From: Neoceratodus forsteri
Lineage: Eukaryota > Chordata > Ceratodontiformes > Ceratodontidae
Length of the DNA: 64,000 nucleotides
Reading direction: 5' to 3'
Assembly (NCBI GenBank): GCA_016271365.2
Contig: CM057454.1
Coordinates: 458,023,501-458,087,500 of the forward strand
Under the pieces are notes generated by a model. That model was given only the letters and a program-made list of their open reading frames with translations, did not search any database and had not been told where the DNA came from. A program made the position numbers and the translations under genes. Each line of letters starts with the position of its first letter. Positions within the stretch are counted from its first letter, which is position 1. Positions 1-10,332 of the stretch are shown piece after piece.

Positions 1-607
1 ATACTCAGCTCCTGAGTTCCTATACTCTAGGTGCATGATTTTACACTTTTTAGTATGGAACTCAACTGCCATGCTCTTGACCACTCCTTGAGTTTTCCCA
101 GATTCCTACATATTTTTTCCATCCCGTCCTAAGTGTCCACCTTATTGCAGATTTTGGTGTCGTCTGCAAAAAGGCATACTTGCTCTTCCAATTCTTCTGT
201 AGTGTTGCTTATGAGGACATTGAAGAGAACTGGTCCCAGTACTGAACCCTGTGGCACCATACTGGACACTCTCTCATCATTAGAGTGAGTGAGTGTTGTT
301 AACCATCGCCCACTGTCTCCTATCTGATACCAAGTTTCTAACTCAGTTCATCACTTTGGATCCCTCGCGTAGGGTGCTTAATTTCTTTATCAGTCTCCTG
401 TGCAGTACAGTGTCGAAGGCCTTGCTAAAATCTAGATTAGCCACATCCACTGCCCTCCCCTGATCTATTTCTCTTGTCACCCAATCAAAGAAATCAATCA
501 GAATCTCTTGTATGATCTCCCCCCTTGAGTCCATGCTACCTGTGGTCTTGCAGCCCTTTGGATTCCAGATACTCTACCAACCTTTCCTTTAACAGGGATT
601 CCATTAA
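1..607 (-). pseudogene. CR1-type LINE copy A, reverse transcriptase (downstream part)
   Basis: Read on the minus strand this encodes the middle and later part of a CR1 ORF2 reverse transcriptase. The block around 343-534 has the typical FFDWVT, then DVANLDFSKAFDTV (RT motif A, with the first catalytic Asp), and the block below it reads towards the conserved GVPQGS and FADDT region. Stops and frame changes make it non-coding now. On the minus strand it continues from 2714-3005: the RT sequence breaks in mid-domain at about 607 and resumes there. The interruption is copy B. The RT of CR1 acts with the EEP endonuclease in target-primed reverse transcription. Family confidence is high from the many parallel copies in this window; exact ends are approximate. 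Confidence 0.85.
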
Positions 608-2713
608 TTGAAGGAGGTGTGGAGCAACAATGGGGAATTATCAAAACTGCCATCACAGAGGCAACAAGCCTTTGTGTGAAGCAAATAAACAAATCAAAAT
701 GAAAGAAAAAGCCGCTATGGTTCTCAAGAGAGGTGGCTGTGAAAGTCAGAAAGAAAAAGATAGCATTCCGGAAGTATAAGAAAACACAGAAGGAGCAGAA
801 CAGAGAGCTGTACCAGTTAAGGCAGAAAGAAGCAGGAGGAAGTCAGAATAGCAAAGGCCCAAACTGAGGAAAAGATAGCCAACTCAGTTAAGAAGGGGAT
901 AAAACCTTCTATAGGTACATCAGAGAGCATAGAAAAGACAAAGGGAGGGATAGTGAGGCTGAATAGAATGAGCGGTGGTGGGCAGAGGGGACAGTGAAAA
1001 GCAGGAATACTGAACGAATATTTCTGCTCAGTATTCACAAAGAGGAGGGAAGTGCCTAATCCAATTAACAGAAGCACTCTTGATAGGGGTTGATCCCAGT
1101 CCTTTCACAGAAGAAAGGGTTCTGCAAGAACTCCTAAAACTGAAAGCGGACAAAGCAATGGGTCCTGATGGAATTCACCCCAGAATTCTAAAAAGAATTA
1201 AGGAAGGAACTAGTGAAACCACTGGCTACTCTTTTAATAAATCATGGGAGGATGGTGTGGTACCGAGGACTGGAGGAAGGCGGATGTGATCCCTTCACAA
1301 AAGTGGGACCAAGATCGAGGCAGGAAACTACAGACCTGTCAGTCTGACCTCTGTGGTAGGAAAGTGATGGAGTCACTTCTGAAGGAAAGAATAGTTGAGT
1401 ACCTAGGGGTCAGTGGAGCACAGGATCCAAGGCATGGGTTCACAGCGGAAGGTCATGTCAGATGAATCTAATAGATTTCTTTGACTGGGTGACCAAAGTA
1501 GTAGACCAGGGAGGGCTGTGGACATAGCCTACCTAGACTTTAGCAAAGCATTTGACACAGTCCTGCACAATAGTTATTAGTCAAATTAACCAGCTGGGAG
1601 TGGGACCCAGGGTGGTAGCCTAGTAAAACATTGGCTGGACAACAGGACACAGAAGGTAATTGCAAATGGGTCCACTCTGATGAAAGGGCAGTTACTAGTG
1701 GGGTACCGCAGGGTTCAGTATTGGGTCCAGTCCTTTTTAATGTCTTCATCAGTGACATTGCAGAGGGACTGGAAGGAAAAGTATGCCTTTTTGCAGATGA
1801 CACAAAGATCTGCAGCAGGGTTGATACACAAGGAGGCGTGGAAAGGATGAAAAGGGACTTGGCAAGGTTGGAGGAATGGTCAGATGTATGGCAGCTAGGA
1901 TTCAATGCAAAAAAGTGCAAAATAATGCACCTGGGAAACAAGAACCCGGGAAGAATACACAATGGGTGGGGAGGTAGTAACAACAACAAAACAGGAAAGG
2001 GACCTGGGGGTAATCATATCAGATGACCTTAAGGTTAGCAAGCAATGTGAGAGAAGGCAGTAGGGAGGGCCGGGGTATACTGGGATGTATAGGAGAGGCA
2101 TCAGCAGCAGAAAACAGGAAGTTGTTATCCCTCTGTACAGACAGTTGGTGAGACCCATCTGGAATACTGTATCCAGTTCTGGAGACCCCATCTCCGAAGG
2201 ACATAGACAGGATAGAGGCAGTCCAGAGGAGGGCAACTAAAATGGTGCAGGGTCTGCAAGAGAAGCCATATGAGGAGAGACTAAAGGAGCTTAATATGTA
2301 TACCCTTGAGGAAAGAAGGGAGAGGGGGACATGATAGAAACTTTCAAATACCTCAAGGAATCAACAAAGTCCAAGAGGGTAGCATCTTTCAGAAAAAGAG
2401 ACTTGCAGAACAAGGGACACAATTTAAAGATAGAAGGAGGGTGGTTCAGGGGCAATGTGAGTAAGTATTATTTCACAGAGAGGGTAGTGGATGCATGGAA
2501 CAGCCTTCCTGAGGAAGTTGTGGGGTCTAAAACTGTGGGAGAATTCAAGAATGCATGGGACAGACATAAGGCAATTCTAGTGGGGGGGCAGGAAGATATA
2601 GGCTGTTAGTTAACTAGGATCAGCGGCCTATCCTGTAGGTAGGGAAATGGGCAGACTAGATGGGCCTAGTGGTCCTTATCTGCCATCAAAGTCTATGTTT
2701 CTATGTTTCTATG
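608..2713 (+). mobile_element. CR1-type LINE copy B, 5'-truncated, inserted in copy A
   Basis: A plus-strand CR1 copy starting in the linker between endonuclease and RT and running to a genuine 3' end. Its last ~100 bp include the unit ending in a (TATGTTTC)n tail at about 2694-2717. That short tandem octamer is how CR1-type LINEs end instead of poly(A). Left and right flanks are two halves of the same minus-strand RT, so this is the younger insertion. No target duplication is evident, as is usual for CR1. Confidence 0.85.
1080..2609 (+). pseudogene. CR1 ORF2 reverse transcriptase, copy B, decayed
   Basis: Plus-strand translation shows the RT in order: KADKAMGPDGIHPRILK near 1130-1200, a palm region around 1480-1560, GVPQGSVLGPVLFN near 1705-1740, and CLFADDT near 1785-1805 with both catalytic aspartates. 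The C-terminal LARLEEWSDVWQLGFNAKKCK block follows at 1850-1920. The tail ERRERG..ETFKYLK and DAWNSLPEEVVGSKTVGEF closes the protein near 2300-2600. At least four frame changes and several stops interrupt it. The CR1 RT normally continues from an EEP endonuclease; here that domain is missing through 5' truncation. It is a dead copy, identified with high confidence. Confidence 0.85.
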
Positions 2714-3005
2714 TTTCTCCACCACTGAGGTAAGACTGACTGGCCTATAGTTGCTAGCCTTCTCCCTACTGCCACTCTTATGTTGAGGGACCATGTCTGC
2801 TCTCCGCTAGTCCTCCAGAACCATATCTGTTTCCAGAGAGCTGTTGAACAAGGCCATCAGTGGGGCAGCTAGCACCTCCTTAAGTTCCTTTAGTACCCTT
2901 GGTGGTATCCTGTCTAGTCCTCTAGTAGCTTAATCTACTTTCAGAGCTATAAGTCCCTTCTGGACTCTTTCCTCTGAAAGTTGACTTGTGTTCACCCCCT
3001 GTAGG
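2714..3005 (-). pseudogene. CR1-type LINE copy A, start of reverse transcriptase
   Basis: Minus-strand translation gives the beginning of the CR1 RT: a block matching GIHPKILKEL, an acidic-tryptophan EDWR motif and YRPVSLTSVV, decayed by stops. In intact copies of the window (48246-48899) this block is followed directly by the IMESLLKERIVEYLE block, which is found across copy B at about 540-600. That proves the two pieces were once contiguous. Confidence 0.8.
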
Positions 3006-5799
3006 AACAAAACCCTTGATGGAAAAAGTATTTTATTTTCATTATCAAGAGTTGATTTTTAATTATTATTTTATGTGATTTTATATGGGATTAATTATGG
3101 GATATTTTACTATAATTTCTGGTTAAAATTACTGTTTGCATAAGTTCCTAAAAGCAAAACAAATGTACTAATTAAATCTTAAAACAAGGTATCTGGCTTT
3201 AATGCTTAAAAGTGAAAAAATATCTATGTTTCCTAAGTATCTCTTTGCCCATATATGGCAGATGAGTTTTGCCTGGACTAGAGACCCTAAGGTTCTTTCA
3301 AGCCATGATATTAGTGAGCACTATTCCAAGCTGAGTCTGAACTTTAGGTCAGATAAAGTCATGTAATGTGATGTTTTCTTAGAGGCCTAGTCACATTCTT
3401 GGAATATCTAAGCTGAAGCCAGAGCTAGGTAACCTGTACTGCAATCAGATAGGAGGTCATGTGACTGGTGCAACCTGGAGAAGCCTCTTAGAGAATGAGT
3501 TTGAAAGTCACATTACTGTCTATTAGAATAAGAAGTTTTATTCATATCTTAAAAATGCAGTGTACTGCCACTACAAAAATTGGACAGTTAATAGACACTA
3601 GTATGAGTAATAAGAAAATGTAATATCATAAATGCACCACCAAGAGTTTTAGAGTTATGTTTAAAAGTTATTTCAATAACATTCTTTTACTGATAACTAG
3701 ACAAATCTAGTCTCTCATGATAGCTGACACCCTGAAGAGTCTGAAAATATAACTCTTAAAAATGTAGCTTGTTGCTGCGCAGAGAAAGACCATCCAAAAA
3801 TTTGATAAAAACAGTTAAGATCTATTACTTTTAGACAAGACAAAGAACCTCATGTGTTTCTACAAATAACTAGTTTTTAAAAGCTTTGATAATGGATTTT
3901 TCTTACAAATCTTATATTATTCTACAGCTTAGAATATTTAGAGCAAGACTATCACTTTATTTTAAGAAGTTTTATTAAAATTATGAAGTTATAACCTTTA
4001 ATAGTCTAACTTGGGAAATATTAGTCCTAGGAATATGAACAACATACCAAAATGCTCCATTCGATGAGAGAAGTTCAAATATGTAAGTTTAAAGTTATAT
4101 TATTTTGCATTAAGAAGTTATAAGAGAAAATGAATTTCCTTTCTAAAAATGACTTTGGAATAGTGGGCCATCCTTAAAGAGGTATGACCACTGTCATCAT
4201 TCATCATTTGCAGGGAGCCACAAATCCAGCCCCCTTAGTGACTCAAACCAATCAAAATCTGGTGGTGAGTAAGTTCATATTAGTAAATTCTGCTGACCAC
4301 TCCTCAGTCTTGGCCGAAACACCATGCAGTGAGGAGCTCTGCAAGTCCAATTAGAATTTTAATGGCATAACTTGTGCTAGGCCGAAAAGTCTTAGACCAT
4401 GCCTGTATTTGGAATAGTAGGACCAGCCTTGGTTGACTGTTGATGTATCCAGAAGGTGGATGCTAAGTAGAAGCTTGAAAGCCTATGCAGTGCTGCCACA
4501 AAGTCCAAAGGCAAATTGTTTGGACAAGAACATATTTACAGTGGTAACAGAGCAAGGTCTGTGTTTTATTTGCTGAGCATTTTGACTGAAGTAATGTTGC
4601 CTGCTTAAGCCTAGATCAGAGACTTAACTTTAAAATTCACACTAGCTAAACAGCCTTGTGAGAAAAAGGCGGTGTAGTGTTCTAAGTTTTTGAGTGCAAA
4701 TGAATCAATGTGAAGAAGTCAAAATTCAGTTAAAGCAACTTTGCTATCCACAAGAAAGTTATTTGAATCCAGTATTGCTATGGACTGTGCAAATTAAAGC
4801 TGTTTTCTACAAATCCAAGAACTGACTTTTAGTGATGTGACTTTCAGCAAGGGGAATTTAACCTGCAATGTTTGTCCATGCCAAAAAGTTCCAGGGTCAA
4901 GAAGATTAACTGACTGAAAGAAACGTGCTTACTCAGAGCCAAATTCAACCAAGATTTCTAAGTTGAGAGAAGAAGAATCACTTCTACAACCAGAAATTGA
5001 AGTATAATTTGAATTACATTTACTAATTAATTTTAACTGATAGTTTTAGTAATTTAAATTGGCTTATCTGGGAAAGAATCAAGGGAACTTACTTTTAACA
5101 ACAGAACTTGAGGTGTATGGCTTAAAAGGATTAAACTGAAAAATATTTTGCATGATCTGAAAAGTTAAAACTGAGTTTTATTAAGGTATAATTCAAAACA
5201 CTGATGTAATGAGTTGTTGCAAGTGCTCATAAAATACATTTTACATGCTATGAAGTTTTAAAATAAGTCTTATACAAAAATATAATCTGACATTGTTCTA
5301 ATGAGTTTACGTGTGCTTATGCATAAAGATTATGCTAAGCGCTAAGAATGCTAAAAGTCTAGTATAACTATTATCATTTATTATGCTGAATATTGCTTAT
5401 TCATTTGCATTCTTTATTTGCTGAAATTTGTTTTGTTAGTGTTTTTTTTATTTTCTGAAACAATTTTGTTAATGTTTACAGTTATGCTTTATATTTATGG
5501 TAATGAGGAATATTTAGAATTATTGTATAGGTGTCAATAAAATATATATATTTTTCGTATTCATAAGAGTGGAAGAAGTGTTATTACCATTATTCAGAAT
5601 CTGGAGAATATAGGATAATATCATATATACATTTGATAATTATTTTTGGTAATTTATGAAAATAATTTTTGGGTAAGACTTGAGGTAGCTCCAAGTGCTG
5701 CATTATAAAAAGTGATATTATAGCCTTTGTTCTGACACCCCCACCTTTGTTCCTGCTTATCACTGGGTGATCACCCCCCACCTCACTCTACTGTGAAGC
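3006..5799. other. AT-rich stretch with no recognised gene
   Basis: About 2.8 kb of AT-rich sequence without a coding pattern on either strand. The few open frames are short and show no family motif. It contains A/T runs and an AATAAA-rich patch near 5535-5555. I see no terminal repeats, tandem array or tRNA-like promoter. It forms the left flank of the Gmr1-type element; the same locus resumes at 13003. Confidence 0.6.
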
Positions 5800-5804
5800 C
5801 TGAG
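5800..5804. repeat. Left target-site duplication CTGAG of the Gmr1-type element
   Basis: CTGAG lies directly before the TG start of the 5' LTR and is repeated exactly after the CA end of the 3' LTR at 12998-13002. Five bp is the usual duplication size for Ty3/gypsy integrases. Confidence 0.85.
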
Positions 5805-6243
5805 TGTGGTAGAGGCTGTCTGCTGCCTACCCTTGTTCTTACTGTAGCATTTGATAGGTTCCTGTAATATTTATTTGCAGCCAAATATCAGCCGAGGTCT
5901 GGATTTATTTGGGCTGGAAAACATGATCTCTCCTACTTTTAAATAAAACCTGTTGCAACAGTACTTAGATTTCTCTGGTACTCTGCTTTTCTCTTCTGTC
6001 CCTGTTATCCCTCGTTTATTTTCATCTACTCCCCTACTCATGGAATGGCCACCTGTGGATAGTCTTTCTCTCCCTAGACTCTATCTATGTTCCCGTTCTT
6101 TTTTTTTCTGCCCAGATAATGCCCAAACATGCTGTTTGCCCACGAATATATTAGTGGAGCTCTCCCGTGAGTGTGCACATGTTCGCACTGTGATAGTGTG
6201 AAGAGTCTGTGCAAGAGTGTGAACGCTCTCAAAATTGAGCCAT
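5805..6243 (+). repeat. 5' LTR of Gmr1-type element, 3' end lost
   Basis: Starts TGTGGTAG and is collinear with 12423-12997 over about 430 bp, with scattered substitutions and small indels. Shared blocks include the one around AGCATTTGATAGGTTCC and the end at CTCTCAAAATTGAGCC. The last ~10 bp present in the 3' LTR are absent because a CR1 fragment abuts here. The visible divergence between the LTRs argues against a recent insertion. Confidence 0.88.
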
Positions 6244-7087
6244 TGGAGTTGGAGGAATGGTCAAATGTATGGCAGCTTAGATTCAATGCAAAGAGGTGCA
6301 AGTAATGCACCTGGGAAACAAAAATCCAGGGGAAGAGTACCCAATGGGGGATGAGATACTGACAACAACAAAAATGGAAAGGGACCTGGGGGTAGTCATA
6401 TCAGATGACCTAAAGGTGGGCCAGCAATGTGAGAAGGCAGTAAGGAGGGCTGAGGGGATATTGGGATGCATAGGGAGAGGCATCACCAGTAGAAAACAGG
6501 AATTTTTTGGCCCTCTGTACAGACAGTTGGTAAGACCACATCTAGAGTACTGAGTACAGTTCTGAGACCCCATCTCTGCAAAGCCATAGACAATGTGGAG
6601 GCTGTCCAGAGGACAGCAACCAAAATGGTGCAGGGTCTGCACCAGAAGACATATGAAGAAAGACTAAAGGAGCTTAAGATATATAGCCTCGTGGAAAGGA
6701 GGGAGAGGGGGAACATGATAGAAACTTTCAAATACCTCAAGAGAATCAACAAAGTCCAAGAGGGTAGCATCTTTCAGAAAAAGAGATGTGCAAGAACAAG
6801 GGGGCACAATTTGAAGATAGAGGGGGGACGGCTCAGAGGTAATGTGAGGAAGTATTTCTTCACAGATAGGATTGTAGATGCATGGAACAGCCTTTCTGAG
6901 TAGGTTATAGAGTCAAAAACAGTGGGGAATTCAAGAATGCATGGGACAGGCATAAGGCAATTCTAGTGGGGGGTAGGAGGAAGTAGGCTGTTGGTTAACT
7001 AGGATCTGCAGCTTATCCGTTAGGTAGGGAAATGGGCAGACTAGGTGGGCCAAGTGGTCCTTATCTGCCATCAAATTCTATGTTTCT
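6244..7087 (+). mobile_element. CR1-type LINE 3' fragment replacing the Gmr1 leader
   Basis: Plus-strand CR1 RT C-terminal region: LEEWSNVWQLRFNAK near 6250, then ETFKYLKRINKVQEGS, ARTRGHNLKIEGG and DAWNSL, followed by the CR1 3' end with a short TCTATGTTTCT tail. It is severely 5'-truncated, as most CR1 copies are. It sits exactly between the 5' LTR and the gag remnant, where a primer-binding site and the gag start are expected, so its arrival was accompanied by loss of target DNA. Confidence 0.85.
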
Positions 7088-7360
7088 AGAACACAGACCT
7101 GAAACAGCAGAAAAAGCTATCAGCCTGGCTGAAGATTTTGTGACAGCTCACCCACAACGTCAGAAAGGGTCTCAAGGGATATCCCCATCTACCAACATGG
7201 TAATACATTCACCTACTACCCCTTCTGCTAATACTTCTGGTAGCCCTTCATATGTAGCCCTTCTTATGAGAAAAGAGGTAACCGACCAAATAACCCTGAT
7301 ATTATTTGCCGGGATTGTCAGGCCAAGGGACGTATAGCTAGATTTTGCCCCAAAAAGAAA
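7088..7360 (+). pseudogene. Gag remnant with SCAN-like capsid helix and altered zinc knuckle
   Basis: The first readable part after the CR1 fragment is HRPETAEKAISLAEDF (7091-7138). This resembles the last helix of the Gmr1-type capsid from which vertebrate SCAN domains are thought to derive (family knowledge; match by eye). After a frame change, 7307-7348 reads C-x2-C-x9-C, a nucleocapsid zinc knuckle in which the expected histidine position is arginine (codon CGT at 7331-7333). The zinc-knuckle frame runs straight into the protease. In a functional element this protein would form the particle and bind the RNA. The N-terminal part is missing. Confidence 0.6.
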
Positions 7361-7735
7361 ATGGAACCCTCTCACCTGGCTTTGGCAAATTGGGGGCAAT
7401 ATACAGTGACTGTGAACATAGGAGGGAATGATGTAACTACTTTAATTGATTCTGGAAGGAAGCAAACCCTGGCACATGCTGAAGTACTCTGTGGGGCAAC
7501 TCAGAAATTAAATCATGAAAAAACTGAGGTTACTTGCATAAATGGGGGCACTCATTTTTACCCTTTACAAGAAGCAACTATTACTGCTCAAGGTACTGTA
7601 CATCATATGAAGGTGGGGGTAGTGCCACGATTACCCATTCCTGTTATCTTGGGGCATGACTTTCCCACATTTGGTAACTTATTCACTGCCTCCTCATCCA
7701 TTTGTACTGTGACTACTCAGGCTCAGACATGACAG
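7361..7735 (+). pseudogene. Gmr1-type retropepsin (aspartic protease)
   Basis: About 120 codons are open in one frame. TLIDSG, with Asp at about residue 30, is the retropepsin active-site D[ST]G. VILGHDF near residue 105 fits the conserved ILG-R/N/H-D block at the end of the domain. The frame continues from the zinc knuckle without a stop, as in a Gag-Pol arrangement, and ends at a TGA at 7730-7732. More coding sequence follows in frame, so this is probably a nonsense mutation. The protease would process the Gag-Pol precursor. Confidence is high for family, lower for exact ends. Confidence 0.75.
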
Positions 7736-7799
7736 GAACAGACTGATGCAGAACTGTTTCCATTCAATAACACACTGTTTGAAGCCCCTGGGAAAACCG

Positions 7800-9195
7800 C
7801 AACGTCTAAAAGTCAGAAAAGACTTGATAAATTGAATTGGAATAAGAAAAAGGACTCAAGTTTTGATGATGTTGTAGTTAAAACTGCTAAGATAGAGTCC
7901 TTTGCTGAAGATCAAAAGAATGATGCCACACTAACACTCTTGTTTTCACAGGTTGTTCCTGAGGGGGTGAAAGGTATGCCTCCTATGTACAGGATTCAGC
8001 AGGGCAAGTTATATAGAGTTTGTGTGAATCCCAAAACAGGGGAGAGTGTTAACCAGTTAGTGGTCCCCAGCCAATATAGAGAATGACTGATATTTTTGGC
8101 ACATGATGTACCCTGTGGGGGTCATGCAGGGAGAGACAGAACTCTAAAGAGGCTGTTATACAGGTTCTTCTGGCCTGGTATCCAAAATCAGGTAGCCGAA
8201 TACTGTATAAGTTGTATCAAGTGCCAAATGGTGGCACCAGTTACAAAAAAGATAGAGTTCCCCTGCAACCATTGCCATTGGTAACTGTCCCCTTTGAATG
8301 TGTGAATATGGACATTATAGGACCCCTTCCCAAAAGTGCATAAGGAAACAGGTTTGCGCTTATACTGTGTGACTATGCTATGAGATATCTGGAGGCCATT
8401 CCTCTACGAACCGTCACACATGACATGATAGCAGAGGAATTGCTGAAGGTGTTTAGTAGTGTAGGCATCTAAAGTCATACTGACTGACCGAGGGACCAAC
8501 TTTTGTTCAGCTATGTTGAAGCGTCTCTATCAGGCTCTGGAGGTAGAAGCTGTATACACATCTCCATACCACCCCCAGACAGATGGCTTGGTTGAGTGCT
8601 TCAATAAAATGCTAAACAAATGATACAAAAATATGTGGAGGATGAAGGTAAACACTGGGACCTGTATCTGCCGTTGTTGCTCTTTGCATATCGGGAAGTC
8701 CCTCAAGCATCATCCGGGTTCTCGCCTTTTGAATTGCTATATGGCAAGAATCCCAGAGGCCTCCTGGATATGGTCAGGGAACAGTGGGAAGATAACACAG
8801 CCTGGAAGAACCCTACTACTCTTGACTACATAACACAGTTGCCCCAAAGGGTAGCAAGATACTCCCAGTTAGCCCATGAGCAAAACTAGGCTAAACAACT
8901 CTATCAGAAAGAAAAGCATGACACAGGAGTAGATAGTAAACACTTCAGTGCTGGAGATCGTGTTCTGCTGCTACTTCCATCCACTGATAACAAATTGACC
9001 ATGAAATGGCAGGGGCTTTATGTAATTCAGAAACAAACCGGTCCTGTCACATACTTGGTGGAAGTACCAGATAGAAAGAAAAAACTGAAGGTATACCATA
9101 CTAATCTATTGAAGAAATGGAATAACCATCCCAGTGAGACCATGCACGTATGTCCCAATCCTACAGACAATGAGATGGATTTTGGCATACATTAG
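7800..9195 (+). pseudogene. Gmr1-type integrase (zinc finger, DDE core, C-terminal domain)
   Basis: The N-terminal HHCC zinc finger is clear at 8096-8270: AHD, GHAGRD, FFWPG, then C-x2-C in CISCIKC. The catalytic core follows in broken frames: VNMDIIGPLP near 8305 (first Asp), TDRGTNF near 8480 (second Asp), then SPYHPQTDGLVE near 8570 (Glu). LLLFAYREVPQASSGFSPFELLYG closes the core near 8680-8745. A C-terminal part with FSAGDRVLLLLPS and a chromodomain-less tail, KKLKVYHTNLLKKW, extends to 9195. Several stops and frameshifts lie in the core, so no active enzyme is made. Position before RT is the Gmr1 signature. The protein would insert the cDNA copy and make the 5-bp duplication. Confidence 0.85.
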
Positions 9196-10141
9196 ATTAG
9201 AACACTTCCCCACTGCTCTAAAGGTCAATCCCTTATTGACAGAAAACCAAAAACAAGATTTGGCTCAGATTGTAAGCCAGTTTAGCCCTACGTTCACAAC
9301 CATTCCAGGAAAAATTACTGTGGTAGCCCATCAAATTCAGGTATCCCAAACTACACCCATTAGGGTAAAACCCTGTCATATTCCAGAAAAAGTAAAACCA
9401 GAAGTCATAAGGGAAATAAAGAAAATGAGAGAAATGGGTGCCATTGATGAGGCCAACAGCGAATGGGGTTTCCCAATGGTGATAGTCCCCAAAAAGGAGG
9501 GTGGGTTCCGAATTTGTTTGGATTTCCGCAAACTTAATGCGATATCTAAATTTGACGGATATCCTATGCCCCGTGTAGATGACATCATCGATCAACTCGG
9601 GCAAGCTCAATATGCCAGTACTCTCGATTTGACAAAGGAGTACTGGCAGATTCCACTTGATGAAACAGCCAGAGACAAAATGGCCTTTAACACCCCTTTG
9701 GGATCCTTTCAGTTCACCATGATGCCCTTCGGACTTCATGGTGTGCCAGCTACTTTCCAAAGATTGATGGATAAGCTGCTGAGACCACATCTGGTATACA
9801 GTGCATCTTATCTTGATGATGTGATTTTCTTTAGCCCTTCTTGGGAAGACCACGTCAAAGATCTAACTAACGTATTAGAAACCATTACACAGGCTGGCCT
9901 TACTGTTAACCCTGCTAAATGTTCCCTCGCTATGAAGGAAGCATGTTATCTGGGATTTCTGATAGGCAAAGGGCAGGTAAAACCAGAGGTGGGGAAGGTT
10001 GATGCAGTAGCCAAGAGTCCCCATCCCCTTACAAAGAAACATGTAGGTTCCTTTTTGGGTCTAGTGGGATATTATAGACATTTGGTGCCCCAGTTCACTA
10101 CCTTAGCCAGTCCTCTGATTGAATTAACAAAAAAAATATAG
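9134..10141 (+). pseudogene. Gmr1-type reverse transcriptase
   Basis: A 335-codon open stretch carries a full Ty3/gypsy-like RT. HIPEKVKPEVIREIKKM and the WGFPMVIVPKKEGGFR block are followed by CLDFRKLNAISK, then STLDLTKEYWQIPL (motif A Asp). FGLHGVPATFQRLMD and ASYLDDVIFFS follow, the latter holding the catalytic Asp pair in an unusual YLDD context. CYLGFLIGKGQVKPE and GLVGYYRHLVPQF are the connection motifs. It ends at a TAG just before RNase H, which continues in sequence. The start given is the first ATG of the open stretch; the real polyprotein continues from integrase, whose last codons overlap it in another frame. This is the best-preserved domain of the element. Confidence 0.9.
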
Positions 10142-10332
10142 ACCCACTAAAGTAACTTGGACTACAGAGTGTAAAGAGTTCTTTTGTGCAATAAAAGCTG
10201 CCCTTTGTTCGGTTCCAGTACTGAAGAGTCCTGACTTTTCTAAGCCTTTCATCGTCCAAACAGATGCCTTAAATGTTGGTATTGGAGCAGTGTTGTCCCA
10301 AATTCAGGAAGGGGAGGAACATCCCATACTCT
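10142..10332 (+). pseudogene. RNase H, first half (Gmr1-type element)
   Basis: Continues the RT. FFCAIKAALCSVPVL and FIVQTDALNVGIGAVLSQ hold the first RNase H catalytic Asp. The frame is then broken by the insert at 10333-11877 and resumes after it in the same phase once one copy of the CTCT duplication is discounted. RNase H removes the RNA strand during cDNA synthesis. Confidence 0.85.

Noticed and set aside
9233..9853. 206-codon minus-strand gene
   Set aside because: It is the antisense shadow of the Gmr1-type reverse transcriptase.
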